Shown: positions 27,301 through 35,860 of the stretch, in pieces | Layout: each line of letters opens with the position of its first letter | How positions within the stretch are numbered: the first letter of the stretch is position 1 | NCBI GenBank assembly: GCA_963691815.1 | Contig: OY829658.1 | Span: forward strand, 16,139,326 to 16,203,325 | Source of the DNA: Echiichthys vipera | Taxonomy: Eukaryota > Chordata > Actinopteri > Perciformes > Trachinidae | Reading direction: 5' to 3' | Length of the DNA stretch: 64,000 bases | The notes under the pieces: generated by a model | The model's database searches: none | What the model saw: only the letters and a program-made list of their open reading frames with translations | Told to the model about the DNA's origin: nothing | Program-made: the position numbers and the translations under genes

Positions 27301-30300
27301 TGATATTGTCCACATAAAAAAAAATGGTTTCTTTTCTGTGTGCACAGCAAAGTAGTGAGTTTCCTCTACCCCACTCAAGTAAAAGTAGAAAACCATGCTC
27401 CATTAAACTCATTACAGTTCACTTCAAAAACGTGAATTGTTTTACGTAACAGAGTAAATGTAACTCGTTCCTACCCCCCTCTGTATATGAATTGGTGTCT
27501 TTTTTGATTCTAATAAGAGGTTTGCATTGTTTCTTTTACTTTACAGGCGTAAACCAGCTGATTCGAGTGAAATGTAAAGCAAAGCTGCAAATCTTCTGTC
27601 TGGTGTGTTCGGTCTGGACGACCGGTTCAGAGCACCCGTTCAGCATCAGCCACAAGTATAAATATGTGGTGCGTGCTTTAAAAGTCTTGTAGAAAATGTA
27701 GGAAGGCCAGTAGTACAGATGCTGACTGTGCGCTGTTCTTACTAGAAAATGAAGTACCCCTCGTGGACCGCCACGCCGGAAAAGCTGCAGAGCAAGTTGA
27801 ATAAGATAGTGACCCACTTGGCCGAGGTCGAAAAAGATGTGGGATTCCAGCCCCGACAGGTGACCTGCTATAGTATCTTCACAAATTTAAAAAAAAAATT
27901 CACACTCTGATTTGTATTTATTGTTAACCTGCTTTAAGGGTGTGACGCAACTTGTTAAATAAATAACTTGGTATGGCTATTAATTGTGTTGTCTTCTCTG
28001 CTAGAAACTGGAAGTGAATATTGATGTGTACAAAGAGCTGCGAACAATTTCAGTGCAGGAAGGTAAAGATATCTTATTAAAATTAAATTTTTCTGGAATA
28101 TTTTAATTGTGTTTTAGCCCCACACTCACCTACGTAAGCCTGTGTGTGTATTTAGTTTGAAACTCAGTTTAAATTTGTCCTATTTGGCACCTTATATAAA
28201 TTCAAAAGTCATACAGAGTGCACAATAAGCATTAAAATAGAGCTTGTTTATAAAAGTGCTAGGGGAGGAAAACAAAGAATTTCAAAGAAAGATGACTTTT
28301 ATACCTTATGCATAGTCTTCATTCTCTCTCTGTTTATCCTCAGCTGCTAAAAGGCTGAAAGCAATGCTGAAGCGTAGACTCTCGCACGTCTCATCGCCCT
28401 GCACGGACGATACTGCAGAGGTTTCCAGACAGCAAGTTCCCTCCGCCAGTCCATTTGAAGCTACCAGCCCGGACGACGGTAAATCTGAGCGTCCTTTTTA
28501 AAGCCCCATCTAAGGTTGAAATGCATCTGTAATTGTCTTTTGCGGGGTGATTCATTAGAACGTTTACAGAGTGGATTATTGTCGTATTTGTACACGTTGT
28601 TGCCCGTGCTGAGATTATCTGGCTTTTCATATTTGACGGCTTGAGAAACTCATTATTTGTCTTTTGTGATGTTATTAGAAAGAAAAAATATCTGAACACA
28701 CAAATGACAATAAAGAGAGAACCTTGTCTTTGACGCTGTTGGCCGCTTTTTACAAAAGCTTCAATAAACCAGTCTGCACTGGATTGACGAGCGCAGAGTT
28801 AGTCATTAAAAGCGTGAAGAGGAGGCTTTGTTCACTCTTGGTGACAGATGAGGTCCAAGCTCGACAGTTCTAGTACATCATATTCAATAGTTAAGGGCCT
28901 CTTCTTTCATCAAGTGCACTTAAACGGCGGGCTCTTTAAGTGTAACTCTGGGGAAATTGGACCCCACAGTCTTTTTCAGCATGAATATACATCAAATAAG
29001 CCATTGAGACAAGTTTTTTGGGTGATCACCTATTAACAGAGAAATCCCGGTCAGTCACTGACAGCCAGACATGGCTAACACTGAGTAGCTCGGGGAAGAA
29101 CGCCAAAAGCGTGCAAAACAGCTATTTTTAACATTGAATATTGCTTTAAAATAGCACCAAACCTCTGCAGTAGCATGATAACAGACCCTACACATAAAAC
29201 GAAGCACCAACGACGTAGTAAGATAACCTGGAGTTAAATAAAAGAGACTGTTTTACAACGTTAGAAGCCTTGGCAGCCGGTTCTGTTCATATTGAGAGGC
29301 AATCCAAACAAGTCTATAACCGAATCCACTGGAGTTCAGTTCTATTGAGGTTCAATAGAACTGAGCTCTGTAATCGACTCGTTTGGGCTGCTCGTCAATA
29401 TGGAAATGCAGGGATCGTGTTTCTTTTCCGGTGCTGCATCTGTAATCAAATAATGATATTGTATGTCCGCACGAGAGGCTCATGGTAGCCTCACACGATT
29501 GGTACAGACCTTATTACAGGGCAGGGTCAAGTAGGGTTTCTTCAGACAATTGGTTCAGGGAAGTTGGATCATTGGTCTGGGGGAAAGGTCATTCACTAAC
29601 TATAGGAAGTATGGATTTACATTAAACACATTTTTTTCTTTCAGGCGTGTACATGCAACAGGACGAAGGACTTTCTAGTGATAACCAATCGGAGCAGGAG
29701 AACGAACATGAGCTCAAGAGACTATCGGTCCATATTCCAGGTGCGAACCCCACTCGCTTACACACACACGAGTCGTTCTAGAGCCATGAGATATCTATTC
29801 TTATAAAAATTAACACTTTTTTTATGTCGCTGTTCTTATTGCAGAAATGGAATCCTGTTCAAAAGAGGCAGAAACTCTTGCCGTGGATCAGTCAGACAGA
29901 GCCCAGAGCGTGAAGAGTTCAGACCCAGAAGCTTCTGGCCTGATTTCAGACCCGCTTAATTCGCAGATCTTAAATCAAAATGAGCCGATCCCAAATCAGA
30001 GCATTCAAGACGCAGGTATGTCAGTTGCATGCCTTACACAGAACATCATAGTTAACATATTTACAGATGGACTAATCCAGTGGCTAATTAACAATTTTGA
30101 AGGTATAATATTCAGTTTTATCCTAAAATTCACATTTTTGACACATACTGTAAGACATATGACCCCATCGTTTTTTATCACAGATTCCACACACTCATAG
30201 CTGTTCAATGCTGCTGCTAACTTTTGCTAAGCTTGTTTCTCTGATAACTTTAGATCCAGACGTCTGAAATCCTTCACCCAGTTAAAATACAGTCAAAGTT

Positions 30301-33300
30301 AAAAATGACCAAGCTGGAGTCCACCCCTACCCCCTTTCCAATCTGTCTGTACCATCTAATAAAGATATACAAAGCCCCAAAAATAATCTTGAAAAAAAAA
30401 TACCAAGATCTAAAAATGATTCAAGATTCAAGAAATCTTTATTTATCCCCAGGGGGCAATTAAATGCTGCTTAAAACTAGATGAAAGTCAATTTATGACA
30501 GCCCTGACTCATGCGTAAAGGGGATATGATGCCATTGACAGGTGACCAAATGTAATGCACCATTACCTTGAATAAAATTATGGATTTCTCTGGATTTGAA
30601 CCTTTGGGTAATGTACTCAACAAAATATATAGCAGGTCTCTTAGACTTTGTAATGCAGAAATGTTCCAAATGATATCTTAAAGGATTTGTAAATCATCAT
30701 CGTTTTGTTTTTGTGTCATTTAATGTACTTATTTGTTATTTTGTCACAGGGGAGAACACTCCAAGCTTCAGTTATTTGTCCTTATTCTTGAAGGGGAAGC
30801 AACCTGAACCAGTCATAGGTGGGTGTTTCCATCCTCGCACGACAAACACATTCCACTCCCATTTTAGTTTGACATTTCACAAAAAGCGTACAATGTGTTG
30901 AAGACGGCCTGTCATCATCAGGTCTGGGATCAGTGTGGGAGTGTCAGTGGATAACTCAGGATTCATTCTTCCTGTGCGAGTGCTGCAGGGAGACGATCCT
31001 CATCAGTGATATCTATCAACACATGGTCAGCGTTAAGCACCGGCTCAACTGCATAGTGAGTGTTGTCTCGAAGCATTAAATACATTTAAACAACCAAAGT
31101 ATATAACCCATGATCCCATGGTTGTTCTTATTTTTTTATTTGATAGATGGATGTGTTTCAGCTGAGGGGTTACCCTCAGGACTCGCACTTCTGGCTGTGC
31201 AAGGATCTGCTTCCGTACATGATACTGGACATTTCAAAGGGAGTCGCAGAGATGCTCTCAGAACAAGAGTCTTACAACAAGACTGACGTGAAGGTAACCC
31301 GGTCCGTGTATATGTGTGGTATCTCAAATGTCCATGGGGTAAGGCATGGTTAATGATGTAACTACACATATTTGTTGTCACTGAAAGAAATTGTCATTCA
31401 AAGTGGCCAGTATCAAAATTTCATTCTCAAGATTATAGTTAAGAAAACTGATCTAGACACATTTTCAGACAGCGGTAGCCCTAATTCCGTTAGCCGCTTA
31501 CTAATGCTTTTTTCTCTTGGTTCTTCTGTTGGAATAATACCATCTAGCGGAGTCAGTTTACAAATGGTACAGATACACACTAAGTTTTGTATTTAAAACC
31601 ACAAAAAAATAGCAACCCTGTGCATTTTTTGTGTGTGCATAAACTAAACAAATAACTTGGCCTTTTGCATAGATTTTCTTTTTGCGTGTTCTGCAGGCAG
31701 CGTGGCCATCTTGGATCAAATTTCCTTCAACAAGCTCATAAAAAAACTAAAAATAGAAGGCTGACGAGTCCTGCCCTTAGCCATGTTGTCATTGACGCAA
31801 AACAAACCCTTGTTGCTGAGCCTGTGCTGAGTCTAGGAGACTGTTGCTATCTTTGGTTGATGCTGGACAGTATGTTTCTGTGAATGTACTTAGACAAGAT
31901 TTTAAATGATTCAAAATTTGAAACGGTAATACCATCTGGACTTTCTGTATTCATCCCTATATTGTATTGGCGTTTGCCTTTTCTGGTCATTAAAACCTAA
32001 AGCCCAGTGCAGACAAAAGATCCACGACGAGATGAGTTGGAACGTCTGCAAAGTTCTGAAACCTGCCCGTTCACACCAGTGAGACGAGGCGAGACGGTGT
32101 AACATCTCCATAGAAACGCCTCTCTGTACTTCCATTTTATCCTCCGACTTTTCAGGCTTTTCTTTCGTAGCTGGATATAATTTTTAGCATTATAAAATAT
32201 AAATGAGGACAGAGTTAGTGAGAGAGGCTAAACGCTACATCTACATCATAGTAGTGATGAAACTAAAAATATTATTTTATTTCTCTGATTCACTGCTTTG
32301 TTCTTGATTACAGCGCTCCCTCCTTATTCATTCTCTCTCTCTCGCTCTCTCGCACGTTGCACCTCCATCCATAGCTGACATTTCAACCAGCTGAAGTCCA
32401 ACCAAAGTCCGTTGGTCAAGTCACTTACAAACTAATACTTAATTGAAACAGATGACAGGTCTGTTCACACCGCTGCAACTTTTACCTGCAATGTTCTTAA
32501 GCGGTTTTGTCTTGTTGCGAATATTTGGTCTGAACTGGGCTTAACAAAGCCTCTGCCAGTTCTCCACAAGGTCAAGGCTTGACCCTTTTATTACCTTCCC
32601 ATGAGATGAGGCTGTTTCCCCAAAGGAACCAAATTTACTGCAGGAAAAATGGCATTACTCTCCTGCGATTCTGAACACTAACAAAACGTATTTGTCATGC
32701 TTGGATAAAAAGGTGACAGATTCAGAATGATTTAACATGGCAGAAGAACAAGAAAGACAGTCAACACTTTTGTTATAGTACTGTCATTTTAACAAGCCAC
32801 ATTTGTTATGTTTTCACAACTGTGGAAACTCACGCCCTTTGTCTTCTCTCACAAAGGTTATAAATCTGAGACCGGAGATCTACGACGATGTTCGGACAGC
32901 TCCGTTCGATGAAGGTAACAGTCATCTTAATTTAGGCTCCAGGGTGTGTGGTCTGTGTGGAGTATACCGTTATGTAGTGTCAACTGTGCCATTTGATTTT
33001 TGTAGCTTTAAAAATGGTGCAAAACATCAAGAGACACAGAGAGAGAGAGAAAGCCTACTGTCCACCCATTTGTGCTCTGCAACAAGAGAGTAAGTCCCAT
33101 TATCACAGTTATGTGGTCATTTGTTTCTAGTTCTTATACGCAGCTTTACTAAAATGATCAATACAGGCAGAGAAGGGTTACAAGCCATCAGTTTTGCTTT
33201 CTGTCCCCCAGACCAGCAGTCTACGGCCCGGCAGAGTCCAGAAGAATCTCTTCCCACGAAGATGCAGCCAGCACAGGCGCTTGAGATGAACCAAAGCTGC

Positions 33301-35423
33301 AATGGTATTCCCTCCCCCCCATTTAATTGAGGTCCTCTTTTTTGATAATAACTTGCTTGACTTAACAAAATAACAGCATCCTCCAGTTATGTTTTTTTTT
33401 AATCTTATTTCAGAAAGTCTGTCTGTAACTTAGAACATATAAACAGTTTTTGCCAAAACCAGAAGATTGTATTCATGAGTTGTGATGCTCTTTGTTTTTA
33501 ATATATATAAACACAATATGTATATATTGAAATAAAATTAGTAATGCAGTGTATCTACGGTTGATCTGTGTTTTTGAAATGTTAATAATGAAAAGCACTG
33601 AGGGCCTGGAAAGCTGAAAGGCTGCTTCCCTTTTGAGAGTCTGACACAACTGGAAATCATTTTTAATTTATAACCAACTGAACTCCTTTCTCTGAACTGT
33701 TCCCTTTTTTTGTATTATTCCTTCTCCACTGTCTCGCTTAGGAGCAAGACAAAAAACTGAGAAACATCATTTGGAAGAGACGGTTGGAGGTTTGGATGGG
33801 GTAAAACGAAGACGACTTTCACGTCCTCAGGATGTGACCGGTGTCTCCTCAAAGGCTGATGCTGTTGTCTCTCCTATCCCTGGTGCTGAAACACGTCTCA
33901 GTCCTCAAGAGCAACCACAACCCAGACCCCAGGTCCCAAAGCTCCAGAGGCCTATCACAGAGTTGCAAGGGAAACGGGAAGAGGTGGTGCCCTTAGAATC
34001 CCCATCTTCCTCTACCGTTTGTCCAAAGAGCAGTCGAACCCTGTCATTGTCTCCAAGAGATGAATGCCTTCCAACCAGGACAAGACCTGCTGTTGAATCG
34101 ATTAAAACACCAGTAAGACTTGAGGAACCTTTGAGTCAGTTCAGCAACGGCCCAGCCTCTGAGTCCACTTCTGTTAACCCTGCTGCGACCTCCGTCCTTG
34201 TGTCTACTGAGGAGAAAGATGCAGGACCTGAATCTGATGAAGAAAACCTACCCAATGTGGACTGGGCACAGCTGGAACAGCTAATCGCTCTGGTGAAAGA
34301 GAAAAAGTCAGAGGTACAAATGTCCTCTTGCAAGTCAGCTCCAGATACTGGTGAGACGACCGCCTTCTGCGCTAACGGTACACCTGAAAGGAATGTAGAG
34401 AGAAGATGGGATTCAAAGTCTGTGCAGGCTACAGCTATAACGGACAAACATCAAACAAGACGGCATTTAAAGAGGCCGCAAGTGAACCTGAAAGAAAATC
34501 CACCCTCTACTAAATTATTAGAGATGTTTCCAACAGCAGCTCCTTTAGTCTTTGACCACGAGAATCGACATGTCATCCCTAATGCTGACTCCTTCGCTTC
34601 AACGAGGGGAGACCTCTGGTTCGGAGTGACTAGAGCGAATGCAGCCGGAGCCATGTTACCCTTTGCCAGAAGTGTTGACCCACACCAGAGAATTGTCGAT
34701 GCTCAGAGCGCCTTTGGAAATGCGAACCATACCCACTCTAGTGCCATCCATTGTACAGAAAACAACGATAACCCAAAACAGATGCCACACTATAACACAC
34801 AGACTATCGCCACTGTGGTTCCTCAGTTGCCCATTAACACCATTGTAAGTACCAGGCAGGACCGCCAGCAGTTTATGGGCGGCTTTAATGGACTGGACCA
34901 CACTGAAGGCAATCAAGTCCCTCACGGTCTCTCCACAGCTGCAACAGCGAGCCCCAGTTACGCTTCAGCGGGATACGGCCAGTACAACCAAATGGCTTAT
35001 GTCACAAATGGACAGTCAGGTTATTTTTTTACCGGGGCGGTTGGTAGTTATGTAACACCAGACAATAGTCCCGTATACACAGGGAGTAATTTCCAATACG
35101 GACAGTACTCCACGATGTCTAGCGCTTCAATGGCTGCTGGAGATGGCAAAGTGAGCAATGAGGCCACCTACAGGGGCGCCGTTCCTTTCACGACTCCAGC
35201 TAACAATTCACAAATGTGGATCGACATGAACCAGTACAGCACCAGCACAATTGCTTCACCTCAGAACTGCAACTACGTAGTGACACAGAACACGCCTCAA
35301 GTCTGCCTCAACCTGCCAGTCTTTTACAATCTGCCCGCAGCCAATAATGAACTTCTATCCCAGGCTTCTGCAAACTCCTTTTTTGCCCCAGGATCAGGGG
35401 TTTTTACTGACACTCCTCCGTGA
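4270..35423 (+). CDS. Gene A: giant modular U1/matrin-like C2H2 zinc-finger protein
   Basis: About 49 coding exons, all with GT donors and AG acceptors, join in one open frame of about 7,803 nt (about 2,600 residues). The ATG at 4270 is the first in-frame methionine before finger 1. Nine finger units of the type C-x2-C-x11/12-H-x5-H (one with x8) lie in repeating exon blocks. Between them are a ~318-residue Ala/Ser/Thr/Pro repeat, a charged exon, a Ser/Thr-rich exon and a ~560-residue low-complexity tail ending at the TGA. KR-rich motifs near residues 1720 and 2050 suggest nuclear location. Fingers of this spacing (U1, matrin and JAZ types) usually bind RNA or nucleic acid; for this protein that is inference. 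Uncertain points are the donor of exon 29, the donor of exon 35 and the acceptor of exon 36. No family name is recognised. The exon coordinates are in the module entries. Confidence 0.85.
4300..7063. other. Intron 1 of gene A
   Basis: The donor gtatgt and acceptor ttctcgtag bound a 2.8-kb intron. It carries an inverted pair of one dispersed repeat (4600-4760 and 5340-5632). No further exon with the family grammar was recognised. Confidence 0.75.
4600..5632. repeat. Inverted pair of a dispersed repeat
   Basis: The segment 5364-5632 (gcaactaacgattatt, then gtttggtctataaaatg) recurs in reverse orientation at about 4618-4737. The inner junctions, aaatggataacac at about 4738 and gtgttatccattt at about 5349, are also reverse complements. 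Further copies of the family lie at 51241-51420 and, partly, at 2455-2590. This motif is widespread in teleost genomes. The superfamily is not certain. Confidence 0.75.
7332..7700. repeat. Probable dispersed repeat in intron 2
   Basis: The segment begins ccaggtgcctcatttataaa and has internal echoes of tttataaaactg at about 7348 and 7430. It resembles a common teleost interspersed element. No coding content was recognised. The family assignment is inference. Confidence 0.4.
8400..9330 (+). repeat. Tandem duplication of microexon plus flanking intron
   Basis: The stretch after exon 4 (gtgcttgtaaccaaatctcc, about 8451-8530) is closely matched after exon 5 (gtgcatgtaaccaaagctcc, about 9247-9330), including a downstream gttgcat plus T-rich tract. 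The two 18-nt exons sit at corresponding positions about 806 bp apart. This shows that exon 5 or exon 4 arose by local duplication. Confidence 0.75.
10052..11658 (+). CDS. Gene A exons 6-11: finger module 2
   Basis: Exons are 10052-10108, 10272-10408, 10490-10606, 10936-10993, 11082-11129 and 11590-11658 (residues about 54-215). Exon 6 ends in Gln-Pro-Ile-Ile-Gly. Exon 7 (137 nt) encodes a finger with C92, C95, H107 and H113. Exon 8 (117 nt) is a charged linker containing Lys-Glu-Arg-Gly-Pro. Exon 9 is the 58-nt exon starting LLDVP. Exons 10 and 11 are phase 1-1, and exon 11 ends HPLLG. This is the full canonical module from which the family grammar can be read. Confidence 0.88.
11947..14361 (+). 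CDS. Gene A exons 12-15: finger module 3
   Basis: Exons are 11947-12086, 13925-14056, 14147-14204 and 14281-14361 (residues about 216-352). Exon 12 (140 nt) encodes a finger with C236, C239, H251 and H257. It is preceded by Glu222-Cys223, a pair seen in the same place in several other modules. Exon 13 (132 nt) starts Lys-Thr-Trp-His-Pro, matching gene B (Lys-Ala-Trp-His-Pro). Exon 14 is the 58-nt exon ending SYAEG. Exon 15 is a basic helical stretch that splices in phase 1 to the repeat exon. Confidence 0.87.
12316..12390. repeat. CA microsatellite
   Basis: Uninterrupted CA dinucleotide repeats run for about 75 bp inside intron 12 of gene A. Confidence 0.97.
13323..13540. mobile_element. Foldback/MITE-like element
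   Basis: The arm starting aaactgatccagtaaaggg at 13340 is the reverse complement of the arm ending ccctttactggatcagttt at 13521, over about 45 bp. Outside it, caatagacc (13323) pairs with ggtctattg (ending 13540). There is no open frame of note. It lies in intron 12 of gene A. Confidence 0.85.
14754..15121. repeat. Perfect 116-bp inverted repeat with 136-bp spacer
   Basis: Bases 14754-14869 and 15006-15121 are exact reverse complements over 116 bp, around a 136-bp spacer. The structure ends about 100 bp upstream of the minisatellite exon of gene A. Perfect arms imply a recent insertion or active homogenisation. No clear target duplication was seen. It could be a foldback transposon with long terminal repeats or a local inverted duplication. 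Confidence 0.92.
15222..16177 (+). CDS. Gene A exon 16: Ala/Ser/Thr/Pro minisatellite exon
   Basis: The 956-nt exon (residues about 353-671) is built of roughly one hundred 9-bp units such as gcagcatcg, acagcgtct and gcagcacct, giving repeating Ala-Ser-Thr-Ala-Ser-Ala-Ala-Pro-Ala. Splice phases choose this frame. Exon 15 ends in phase 1. The exon ends Leu-His-Cys-Gln in phase 0, and that Cys is the first ligand of finger 4, completed by exon 17 exactly as exons 1-2 complete finger 1. The stretch should be disordered, mucin-like or linker-like, and length-polymorphic. CTGCAG recurs throughout. All three forward frames and two reverse frames are open for long distances, which follows from a repeat unit divisible by three. 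Confidence 0.85.
16252..16300 (+). mobile_element. Truncated head of the 37-kb retroelement family
   Basis: The sequence attcattcatcttcaccgct is shared in near-identical form with the start of the element at 37139. The fragment appears to be flanked by gggaaca on both sides, a possible short target duplication. It lies in the intron just after the repeat exon. Confidence 0.6.
16361..16934 (+). CDS. Gene A exons 17-20: split finger 4 block
   Basis: Exons are 16361-16429, 16535-16559, 16642-16668 and 16857-16934 (residues about 672-737). With the end of exon 16 they form finger 4 (C670, C673, H686, H692; spacing C-x2-C-x12-H-x5-H). Exon lengths 69 and 25 nt equal those of exons 2 and 3, and exon 18 encodes a similar basic peptide (KAKDFSRRG against KKADIFRKG). 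Exon 20 (78 nt) ends QPLIG and has 78-nt partners in exon 31 and in gene B. This shows that the N-terminal block of the gene was duplicated internally. Confidence 0.87.
17020..18626 (+). CDS. Gene A exons 21-25: finger module 5
   Basis: Exons are 17020-17159, 17371-17487, 18170-18227, 18423-18467 and 18570-18626 (residues about 738-876). Exon 21 (140 nt) encodes a finger with C758, C761, H773 and H779. Exon 22 (117 nt, weak acceptor tctaaaaag) is supported by its alignment with exon 8: both have Asn-Pro near the start and Lys-Glu-Arg-Gly-Pro later. Exon 23 is the 58-nt exon (VFDLP). Exon 25 (57 nt, as exon 6) ends FPLLG. The acceptor of exon 22 is the least certain junction. Confidence 0.83.
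18716..22791 (+). CDS. Gene A exons 26-31: finger module 6 and charged exon
   Basis: Exons are 18716-18864, 21252-21353, 21440-21488, 21578-21646, 22164-22613 and 22714-22791 (residues about 877-1175). Exon 26 (149 nt) encodes a finger with C900, C903, H915 and H921. Exon 28 has 49 nt rather than the usual 58. Exon 29 has two in-phase donors, after 21613 or after 21646. The longer form (69 nt, ending VIIPG) matches exon 11. Exon 30 is a 450-nt insert rich in Lys, Glu, Asp and Ser with no predicted fold. Exon 31 (78 nt) ends SVIG. Confidence 0.84.
18865..21251. other. Intron 26 of gene A
   Basis: This 2.4-kb intron contains a dispersed repeat (20320-20605) whose inverted copy lies at 29030-29410. 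A further repeat-like stretch (about 20930-20990, including tttgagaaccactg) follows. No extra exon was found. Confidence 0.7.
20320..20605 (+). repeat. Dispersed repeat, copy 1 of an inverted pair
   Basis: The segment containing gattacagagttcagtttt, gactgttttacaaa and taacgtagt in complementary form matches the reverse complement of 29030-29410 across about 280 bp with small gaps. Both copies are intronic in gene A. No coding content was recognised. Confidence 0.8.
22792..24061. other. Intron 31 of gene A
   Basis: The intron runs from donor gtcagt to acceptor cttccag. It is AT-rich, with an imperfect local repeat at about 23630-23700 (aaaatgtcacaggttt and aaaatgtcaaaggctt). No exon was recognised. 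Confidence 0.65.
24062..27069 (+). CDS. Gene A exons 32-36: finger module 7 and Ser/Thr-rich exon
   Basis: Exons are 24062-24198, 25515-25616, 25783-25840, 25973-26136 and 26217-27069 (residues about 1176-1613). Exon 32 (137 nt) encodes a finger with C1194, C1197, H1209 and H1215, preceded by Glu-Cys. Exon 33 (102 nt) matches the length of exon 27. Exon 35 has two phase-0 donors, at 26121 (gtcaga) and 26136 (gtaagt, preferred). Exon 36 may start at 26217 or at 26175; both keep the frame. It encodes about 285 residues dominated by Ser, Thr and Ala, with few aromatic residues, and is probably disordered and heavily phosphorylated or glycosylated. It ends SAVG in phase 1. Confidence 0.82.
24199..25514. 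other. Intron 32 of gene A
   Basis: This 1.3-kb intron contains a dispersed-repeat-like stretch (about 24590-24780, with ttactccactacatttatctg, a motif common in teleost repeats). The segment 25000-25350 shows no exon with the family grammar. Confidence 0.6.
27085..27110. repeat. TTA-type trinucleotide repeat
   Basis: Tandem tat/tta units follow the donor of exon 36. Another dispersed-repeat-like stretch (about 27150-27480, with cccactcaagtaaaagtag) fills the rest of this intron. Confidence 0.8.
27547..30818 (+). CDS. Gene A exons 37-43: finger module 8
   Basis: Exons are 27547-27668, 27746-27859, 28005-28062, 28344-28478, 29645-29740, 29845-30015 and 30750-30818 (residues about 1614-1868). 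Exon 37 is the shortest finger exon (122 nt). Its finger reads C1631, C1634, H1643 and H1649, with only 8 residues between the Cys and His pairs, so metal binding may be altered. Exon 38 is the linker (114 nt) and exon 39 the 58-nt exon. Exon 40 carries a basic cluster (KRLKAMLKRRLS) that could be a nuclear signal. Exons 41 and 42 are acidic and Gln/Ser-rich. Exon 43 ends PVIG. Confidence 0.85.
28479..29644. other. Intron 40 of gene A with inverted dispersed repeat
   Basis: The intron contains 29030-29410, an inverted copy of the repeat at 20320-20605. The remainder (28500-29030) shows no exon or recognisable element. Confidence 0.7.
29030..29410 (-). repeat. Dispersed repeat, copy 2 of an inverted pair
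   Basis: The reverse complement of this segment aligns with 20320-20605. Shared blocks include aacagagaaatccc, agactgttttacaa, catattgagagg and cactggagttcagtt. Confidence 0.8.
30922..35423 (+). CDS. Gene A exons 44-49: finger module 9 and C-terminal tail
   Basis: Exons are 30922-31055, 31147-31293, 32857-32914, 33006-33089, 33212-33304 and 33742-35423 (residues about 1869-2600). Exon 44 (134 nt) encodes a finger with C1887, C1890, H1902 and H1908, preceded by Glu-Cys. Exon 45 (147 nt) is the linker and exon 46 the 58-nt exon. Exon 49 starts with a basic motif (VKRRRLS), continues Pro/Ser/Gln-rich, has an acidic stretch (ESDEENLP) before a short helix, and ends in about 170 residues rich in Tyr, Gly, Gln, Asn and Ser, with GYGQYNQ and FQYGQYS motifs. 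The last part has prion-like composition. Confidence 0.9.
31294..32856. other. Intron 45 of gene A
   Basis: This 1.6-kb intron carries a repeat-like stretch (about 31420-31870) and a terminal-inverted-repeat element (32000-32542). No exon was found. Confidence 0.65.
32000..32542. mobile_element. Non-autonomous DNA element in intron 45
   Basis: The left end aagcccagtgcagac is the near-perfect reverse complement of the right end gtctgaactgggctt. The internal halves also show related motifs (cgttcacaccagtgagacg, then tctgttcacaccgctgcaac). There is no coding frame. Similar ends occur in teleost MITEs; the superfamily is not assigned. Confidence 0.7.
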
Positions 35424-35854
35424 AACTACCTGTTAACACGGTAACGAGTTATTTCTGCAGAGCGCTTGTTATGGCTTTCTGTTTCTAGAAGACAAAATTA
35501 GGTTTAGGTATTTGTTTTACATATGACGTCTTTATCAGTAAGATGCGGTGTCACACTTTCCTCTCGGATGTCTCACCATGCCAAAGTAGGGCACAGTTGG
35601 GAAGATTCATCATGCCGGTTTCTTCTGGAACGCCCCAAAAATGTTTTAATAGAATTATTATTTTAGTGGAAGTCACCTGATTTTGCTTTTGGAGTAGGTA
35701 GGTTCAGGATACTGTTAGTACTTTTACTTTTTGCTTGCGTAACATATGAAGGAAGGGTTTGGAACGCTTTTTCAAAAAGCTCATTCAGCAACTGTTCAGT
35801 TTGTAACCTTCCTATTTTTTTCTAGTTGTTTTATATAAATGTTTGGTTTATGTT

Positions 35855-35860
35855 ATTAAA
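35855..35860 (+). terminator. Probable poly(A) signal of gene A
   Basis: The variant signal ATTAAA lies 432 bp after the stop codon and is followed by a TG-rich stretch (ctgttgactgtg). No canonical AATAAA was seen closer. Confidence 0.45.
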
